Source: Azospirillum cavernae | GTDB lineage: Bacteria; Pseudomonadota; Alphaproteobacteria; Azospirillales; Azospirillaceae | NCBI RefSeq assembly: GCF_003590795.1 | Contig: NZ_QYUL01000005.1 | Span: forward strand, 234,001-298,000 | Length of the DNA stretch: 64,000 nt | Direction: 5' to 3' | In this document: piece by piece, positions 59,576-64,000 of the stretch | How the letters are laid out: the number at the start of each line of letters is the position of its first letter | Numbering within the stretch: position 1 is the stretch's first letter | Program-made: the position numbers and the translations under genes | The notes under the pieces: model-generated | What the model was told of the DNA's origin: nothing | Database searches by the model: none | Seen by the model: only the letters and a program-made list of their open reading frames with translations

Positions 59576-60813
59576 CGGTCATCCGCCGGAACGCGGGCGG
59601 CCAACCGCAGCATCAGCCCCGCCGCGAGGAAACCCGCCATCCACCAGGGTTGCCACACCCCATAAGCGGTGCTTATCATCGCCAGCCCCGTGGCGAACAG
59701 GGCGAGCGCGAAGGGTTGATCCCGCTGCTCCAGATGCTTGACGCCGTTCAGCAGCAGCAGCGTGGTCGCCAGCGCCAGGACCGCCCCCACCACCCCCAAC
59801 TCCAGCCATATTTGCAGGAAGGCGTTGTGCGGGTGCAGCGGCAGCAGGCTGTCGGTGATCGGTGAGAATCGCGACACCTCGCCATGCGGGGCCAGCGCCC
59901 GCGACGCGTCGATTCCCTGCCCCAGAAGGGGCGTTTCAAGCGCCCGGTCGGCGGCCATGCCCCAAATTTCGACCCGGTGCTGGGCCGAGGTGAACAACCA
60001 AGGCGCGCGCGTCAAATCTAGGACACGGTCGAGCAGCAGGACCAGCGGCAGAACGGCGACAAAGGCCACCGACACCACCGCGCCCAGCAGGCGGCGGGCC
60101 GCCGCGCGTGACCAGAGTGCCAAAACATAAGCGACAAGACCAATGGCGATGCCCAGCATCGCCGACCGGCTGGTCAAAGGCAGGCAGAGCAGGGCATAGA
60201 CCACCGGCAGGGCCAAGGCCAGCCCACGCCGCCCGATCCGGTCGATGGCGAGCGCGGCGGGCCACACCAACAGGCACAACAGCGCCGAACTGCGTTTGGG
60301 AACGTTGCTGTAGAGGATCTGGTCGATCTCTTCGGCGGGTATGGCGTTCCACCAGCGATGGACCGGGAAGTTCAACAGCGCTTCAACCCCGAACAGGGCG
60401 ACCCCGGCCAGCAGACCGCCCAGGAACAGACCTGCCAGCCGCCGCGCTTCAACACCGGGCAGTTGCGACACCCAAGCGCCGCCGATCAGGGCGGCAAGAG
60501 CGATGTAGCCAATTTCGGCGACGGTGGCGACCGCCCGCCCGGACGGACTCCACAGACAGGACAGCAGGGCCAACAGCAGAAAAAGTCCGACCAAAATCGT
60601 GGGAACCAGCGCCCGCATCAACCGCCCCAGCGCCTGGCGGCGCAAAAGCCCGGCGAAAGCGATCAAAATGGTCAAAATCGCCCACAGCGGCAACCCGCGC
60701 GGCGCCAACGCCGCCAGAGGGCCGAGCGCGACCGCCGAAAACCCGGCGGCGGCGATCAGCAGACGCTCGGGCAAGCCATCGGAGGAAGCGTGACGCGACG
60801 AAAGAAGGGCCAT
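59572..60813 (-). CDS. O-antigen ligase / polymerase family protein (Wzy_C / WaaL-like)
   Basis: A 413-residue membrane protein with about 11 predicted helices and a large periplasmic loop. The Wzy_C-type motif is LLPLHPHNAFLQIWLELG near residues 326-343. Such proteins either ligate polysaccharide to lipid A-core or polymerise repeat units; sequence alone does not separate the two. It precedes the GT9 gene by a four-base overlap. A 187-bp AT-rich gap lies upstream. Confidence 0.88.
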   Translation of the reverse strand: MALLSSRHASSDGLPERLLIAAAGFSAVALGPLAALAPRGLPLWAILTILIAFAGLLRRQALGRLMRALVPTILVGLFLLLALLSCLWSPSGRAVATVAEIGYIALAALIGGAWVSQLPGVEARRLAGLFLGGLLAGVALFGVEALLNFPVHRWWNAIPAEEIDQILYSNVPKRSSALLCLLVWPAALAIDRIGRRGLALALPVVYALLCLPLTSRSAMLGIAIGLVAYVLALWSRAAARRLLGAVVSVAFVAVLPLVLLLDRVLDLTRAPWLFTSAQHRVEIWGMAADRALETPLLGQGIDASRALAPHGEVSRFSPITDSLLPLHPHNAFLQIWLELGVVGAVLALATTLLLLNGVKHLEQRDQPFALALFATGLAMISTAYGVWQPWWMAGFLAAGLMLRLAARVPADDR

Positions 60814-61000
60814 GGATGCACGAACGGCGAGTTGCTGTGGAGTGGTCGCGACTTAACAGAACTCCCGCCGATAAAGCAACCGGCGCCGGGCGGGCGGCGG
60901 CGATCCGACGCCCGCCGCCCCGAAGCGAACGCGCGCTTCGATTGACATTAAATAAAATTATAGATAAATTGAAATTATCTCACTCCGTGAGGGTCATGTC

Positions 61001-61237
61001 ATGACCGAAGCGATTCCCGCCGCCGCGTTTGCGGCGACGCACGCCCCGCCTGTGTTGATGGGCGTCCTGACGGCGCAGCCGTTGGCCTGCGCCATCATCG
61101 CGTTTTTCCTGCTCTGCGCGCTGCTGACGGCGGCGTTGCGGCTGGCGGATTGGGTCGAGCCGCCGGAACCCCGCAAGCGCCGCGCCCAACTCGACGGCGC
61201 GCGCCCGAAGCTCTGGCGCTTTCGTCGCCCGGCGTAG
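61001..61237 (+). CDS. Small single-span membrane protein, unknown
   Basis: Not recognised. A 78-residue protein with one strong membrane helix (about residues 27-48, LACAIIAFFLLCALLTAALRLA) and a basic, Arg-rich C-terminal tail (PRKRRAQLDGARPKLWRFRRP), so the tail is probably cytosolic. The ATG at 61001 has GAGGG eight bases upstream. The region just before it is AT-rich with two small inverted repeats (AGATAA-N7-TTATCT and CTCAC-TCC-GTGAG). Confidence 0.6.
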   Translation: MTEAIPAAAFAATHAPPVLMGVLTAQPLACAIIAFFLLCALLTAALRLADWVEPPEPRKRRAQLDGARPKLWRFRRPA

Positions 61238-61249
61238 CTCCAGGCGACG

Positions 61250-61951
61250 TTACGCTTCGGCGCGCCAGCCGCAGTCGGCCAGCGCCTCGACCATGTGGGA
61301 CGGTGGGGGAGCGACGGCGGACACGGGGGGGTATTGGTGAGCCAGTTGAAAGGCGACGGAGCGGGCGACCAGATGCAAATTTCCCGGCGCGATGCGTTCC
61401 GGCCCGTAAAAGGGTTCGCCGATCAATGGGCAGCCGATGGCGGCGCAATGAACGCGAATCTGGTGGGTGCGTCCGGTGCGCGGCGTCAGTTCCAACCAGG
61501 ATCGCCGCCGTTCCAGGTCAACGCCCATCACCCGGTATTCGGTGATCGCCGGTTGGCCGGTGGGGTCGGGCAGGATGTTCCACGCCCCCGGCTCCGTGAT
61601 CTTCAGCAGCGGCAGGTCGATCACCCCCTGCGGCGTGTCCGGGATGCCGTCGGCCACCGCCCAATAGGTCTTGGCGACGTGACCGGCGGCGAACATGGCG
61701 CCCAGCCGTTTCAGCGACCACAAGCTGCGGCCCAAAATCAGGCAACCAGCGGTGTCGCGGTCCAGACGATGGGCGAGCTTGGGCGGCGCGCCGTCGGCGT
61801 CGGCCAAGGCGGGCAGATAGAGTTCGAGATGATCGACGATGCGCCCGGATTTGTGAACGGCCAGCCCGGCGGGCTTGTCGATCACGAACAGCCAGGGATC
61901 TTCATGCAGCACGCGGGCGCGCAACGAGTCGGGTGTCAGGGTCGGCGTCAT
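61250..61951 (-). CDS. RluA family pseudouridine synthase
   Basis: A 233-residue single-domain pseudouridine synthase without an S4 domain. The catalytic Asp is in AHRLDRDTAGCLIL (about residue 69), and LTPRTGRTHQIRVHCAAIGCPLIGEPFYG is the usual conserved stretch, here quoted in two parts by function: RTGRTHQIR binds the RNA backbone. The N-terminal LFVIDKPAGLAVHKSG is also typical. Target may be tRNA or rRNA; small RluA-type proteins like TruC or RluF-like enzymes are both possible. The ATG at 61951 is the start of the conserved part. Confidence 0.9.
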   Translation of the reverse strand: MTPTLTPDSLRARVLHEDPWLFVIDKPAGLAVHKSGRIVDHLELYLPALADADGAPPKLAHRLDRDTAGCLILGRSLWSLKRLGAMFAAGHVAKTYWAVADGIPDTPQGVIDLPLLKITEPGAWNILPDPTGQPAITEYRVMGVDLERRRSWLELTPRTGRTHQIRVHCAAIGCPLIGEPFYGPERIAPGNLHLVARSVAFQLAHQYPPVSAVAPPPSHMVEALADCGWRAEA

Positions 61952-62214
61952 GGCCGCAACATGGACCAGCCCCCGCTGGGCGCGCAAGGGCGAAGCCATG
62001 GCGGGGCGGCACGGTGTCGCGGTTCTGCGGAAGGTTTGGAATAATCGCGCCTCAGCAGCGTTCATGATGACAAGGTGACGGCGCGGTTTGGTCTGGAAGG
62101 TGTGTTGCGCGGGATGCCAAGGCGTGGCAGAAAGCCGACGGAACGGCGGCCCTTGCACCAAGCTGGTCGGTTTCCGATCTGTGAACGACATGTTTCAACG
62201 ATAAGAGAACCTCA

Positions 62215-63084
62215 ATGCGAAAACCCGTGCGCAAGGTGGTGTTCCCCGTCGCCGGTCTCGGCACGCGCTTCCTGCCGGCCACCAAGGCGATCCCGAAGGA
62301 AATGTTGCCTTTGGTTGATCGCCCGCTGTTGCAGCACGCCGTGGAAGAGGCGCGGGCGGCTGGCATCGAGGATTTCGTGTTCGTCACGGGCCGCTCCAAG
62401 CGCGCCATCGAAGACCATTTTGACGCCGACACCGAACTGAACCGCACCCTTGAGGAGCGCGGCAAGTTCGACGCGTTGGAAGAGGTGCGGCACAGCGAGA
62501 TCGCGCCCGGTCGCTGCTTCTACACCCGCCAGCAGGTTCCGCTTGGTCTGGGCCACGCGGTGTGGTGCGCCCGCGCGGTGATCGGCAACGACCCCTTCGC
62601 CATCGTGCTGCCCGACGATTTTGTGCAGGGAAACACGCCCTGCCTGAAGCAGATGGTCGAGGCCTATGACGAGGTGGGCGGCAACATCGTCGCCGTCGTC
62701 GATGTGCCGCGCGAACACACCAGCCGCTACGGCATTCTCGACGTCGAAAAGGACGATGGCCGTCTGGCCACCGTGCGCGGTCTGGTCGAAAAGCCCAAGC
62801 CGGAGGACGCGCCCTCGACCCTGTCGATCATCGGGCGCTACATCCTTCAGCCGGAAATCTTCGATCATCTGGAATTGCAGCAGCGCGGCGCGGGCAACGA
62901 GATCCAGTTGACCGACGCGATGGCCAAGCTGATCGGCAACCAACCCTTCCACGGCCTGCGCTTTGAAGGCACCCGTTTCGACTGCGGCGACAAGGTCGGC
63001 TTCATCGAGGCGACCGTCGCCTACGCGCTGAAGCGGCCCGACATGGCCGACAAGGTGCGTGAGATGCTGCGGAAATATTGCTGA
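62215..63084 (+). CDS. galU: UTP--glucose-1-phosphate uridylyltransferase
   Basis: A 289-residue nucleotidyltransferase that makes UDP-glucose from UTP and glucose-1-phosphate. VVFPVAGLGTRFLPATKAIPKEML is the UTP-binding signature (quoted short: GLGTRFLPATKAIPKEM), VLPDDFVQGNTPC provides the metal Asp, and EKPKPEDAPS is the conserved loop with the catalytic Lys. UDP-glucose feeds LPS, exopolysaccharide and, through the next gene, UDP-glucuronate. The ATG at 62215 has AAGAGAACC nearby. ugd follows 122 bp downstream across a large hairpin. Confidence 0.96.
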   Translation: MRKPVRKVVFPVAGLGTRFLPATKAIPKEMLPLVDRPLLQHAVEEARAAGIEDFVFVTGRSKRAIEDHFDADTELNRTLEERGKFDALEEVRHSEIAPGRCFYTRQQVPLGLGHAVWCARAVIGNDPFAIVLPDDFVQGNTPCLKQMVEAYDEVGGNIVAVVDVPREHTSRYGILDVEKDDGRLATVRGLVEKPKPEDAPSTLSIIGRYILQPEIFDHLELQQRGAGNEIQLTDAMAKLIGNQPFHGLRFEGTRFDCGDKVGFIEATVAYALKRPDMADKVREMLRKYC

Positions 63085-63099
63085 TCCACAGGAATTGTT

Positions 63100-63157
63100 G
63101 GAAACATACACCCGCCGCCGTTCGTTGACCCGGACGGCGGCGGGCGTCTGTGTTCCA
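63100..63157 (+). promoter_or_regulatory. Large hairpin between galU and ugd
   Basis: CCCGCCGCCGT (63111-63121) pairs exactly with ACGGCGGCGGG (63134-63144), and the flanks add weaker pairs (GGAAACATACA against TGTGTTCC). There is no T-run. It can act as an mRNA stabiliser or a weak terminator, letting galU and ugd be made in different amounts. Confidence 0.6.
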
Positions 63158-63206
63158 ACAGGCTGACCGACGAACGCCGCATGATGGAAGAGACAAGGGG
63201 CACACG

Positions 63207-64000
63207 ATGCGCATCGCGATGATCGGCACGGGCTATGTCGGCTTGGTGTCCGGCGCCTGTTTTTCGGAATTTGGCGTTCACGTCACCTGCGTCGACAAGG
63301 ACGCGGAGAAGATCGAGCGGCTGAAGCGCGGCGAAATTCCAATTTACGAGCCGGGTCTCGACGATCTGGTCGCCCGCAACGTCGCCGCCGGTCGCCTGTC
63401 CTTCACCTTGGATCTGAAAGAGGCGATGCAAGGCGTTGACGCCGTGTTCATCGCCGTCGGCACGCCGTCCCGCCGGGGCGACGGTCACGCCGACCTGTCC
63501 TATGTTTACGGCGCGGCGGAAGAGATCGCGCAAAATCTCGACCATTACACGGTGGTCGTCACCAAATCGACCGTGCCGGTCGGCACCGGGCGCGAGGTCG
63601 AAGCGATCATCCGCAAGGTCGCGCCAAACGCCGAGTTCGACATCGCGTCCAACCCGGAATTCCTGCGCGAAGGCTCGGCCATCAGCGATTTCATGCGGCC
63701 CGACCGCGTCGTCATCGGCGCGACGTCCGACCGGGCGGGCGAGGTGATGCGGCGGCTCTACCGTCCGCTCTATCTGATTGAGACGCCGATCGTCATCACC
63801 TCGCTGGAAACGGCGGAACTGACGAAATACGCCGCCAACACCTTCCTGGCCGCCAAGATCACCTTCATCAACGAGATCGCCGATCTCTGCGAAAAGGTTG
63901 GCGCCAACGTCCATGACGTGGCGCGCGGCATCGGCTTGGACGGGCGCATTGGCAAGAAATTCTTACACCCCGGCCCCGGTTACGGCGGCTCCTGCTTCCC
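63207..64000 (+). CDS. ugd: UDP-glucose 6-dehydrogenase, 5' part (runs off the window)
   Basis: The first 264 codons of UDP-glucose 6-dehydrogenase, which oxidises UDP-glucose to UDP-glucuronate with NAD. MRIAMIGTGYVGLVSGACFSEFG is the NAD-binding start (quoted short: MIGTGYVGLVSG), FIAVGTPSRRGDGHADLSYV and SNPEFLREGSAISDF follow, and the catalytic Cys is in GGSCFP at the edge. The C-terminal domain lies outside the window. The ATG at 63207 is well set with AAGGGG upstream. It uses the product of galU. Confidence 0.96.
   Translation, partial: MRIAMIGTGYVGLVSGACFSEFGVHVTCVDKDAEKIERLKRGEIPIYEPGLDDLVARNVAAGRLSFTLDLKEAMQGVDAVFIAVGTPSRRGDGHADLSYVYGAAEEIAQNLDHYTVVVTKSTVPVGTGREVEAIIRKVAPNAEFDIASNPEFLREGSAISDFMRPDRVVIGATSDRAGEVMRRLYRPLYLIETPIVITSLETAELTKYAANTFLAAKITFINEIADLCEKVGANVHDVARGIGLDGRIGKKFLHPGPGYGGSCF

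Overview
The window is GC-rich bacterial chromosome with densely packed genes. The gene families (PelF/PelG, YcjX/YcjF, RHH_4-type ribbon-helix-helix proteins, a GTG/TTG-tolerant start pattern, a large chemoreceptor, galU-ugd) point to a free-living alphaproteobacterium, probably of the Rhodospirillales. That assignment is inference from gene content only; there is no rRNA or tRNA gene in the window to test it.

Layout. 1-3.4 kb is the 3' end of a pel exopolysaccharide operon (pelE-like end, pelF, pelG). 3.5-6.4 kb holds a small exported protein and the ycjX-ycjF pair. 6.4-13.6 kb has arsC, then a LysR regulator with an operon of an odd alpha/beta hydrolase, an RND adaptor and an RND pump. 13.7-16.4 kb is a TetR-controlled dehydrogenase-thiolase operon with two operator-like repeats in the divergent promoter. 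16.5-26.3 kb is housekeeping and hypothetical genes (TPR protein, BON lipoprotein, amidase, purU, an aryl-CoA ligase, a YdjC/HpnK-type deacetylase, an EamA permease). 26.6-32.4 kb is a complete five-gene dipeptide-type ABC importer. 32.5-40.1 kb has YajQ, a phosphatase, a chemoreceptor, a TPR-glycosyltransferase and an orphan Tat-exported binding protein. 40.2-43.2 kb is a copper module (copA-cueR) with a textbook 19-bp-spacer MerR-type promoter. 43.2-47.3 kb has a FAD oxidoreductase, HNH nuclease, rimO and a MarR regulator.

The most unusual part is 47.4-54.7 kb. It holds a translationally coupled ycaO-tfuA pair, a 63-residue Ser/Thr-rich, cysteine-free small ORF just upstream (candidate RiPP precursor), a Crp-type regulator just downstream, two RHH_4 repressors and a cyclase-AAA-TPR signalling protein. 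The divergent promoter in front of the peptide contains an exact TGTGA-N6-TCACA Crp box and a separate perfect 12-bp palindrome. YcaO-TfuA pairs are known for peptide-backbone thioamidation, so this looks like a small regulated RiPP locus without a visible transporter, protease or other tailoring enzyme. The peptide being the substrate is inference.

54.9-64 kb carries ilvD, an envelope-glycan group (a multi-pass membrane protein, a family 9 glycosyltransferase, an O-antigen ligase-like protein), an RluA-type pseudouridine synthase, then galU and the start of ugd, which runs off the right edge. No CRISPR array, insertion sequence, phage gene, rRNA or recognisable tRNA was seen.
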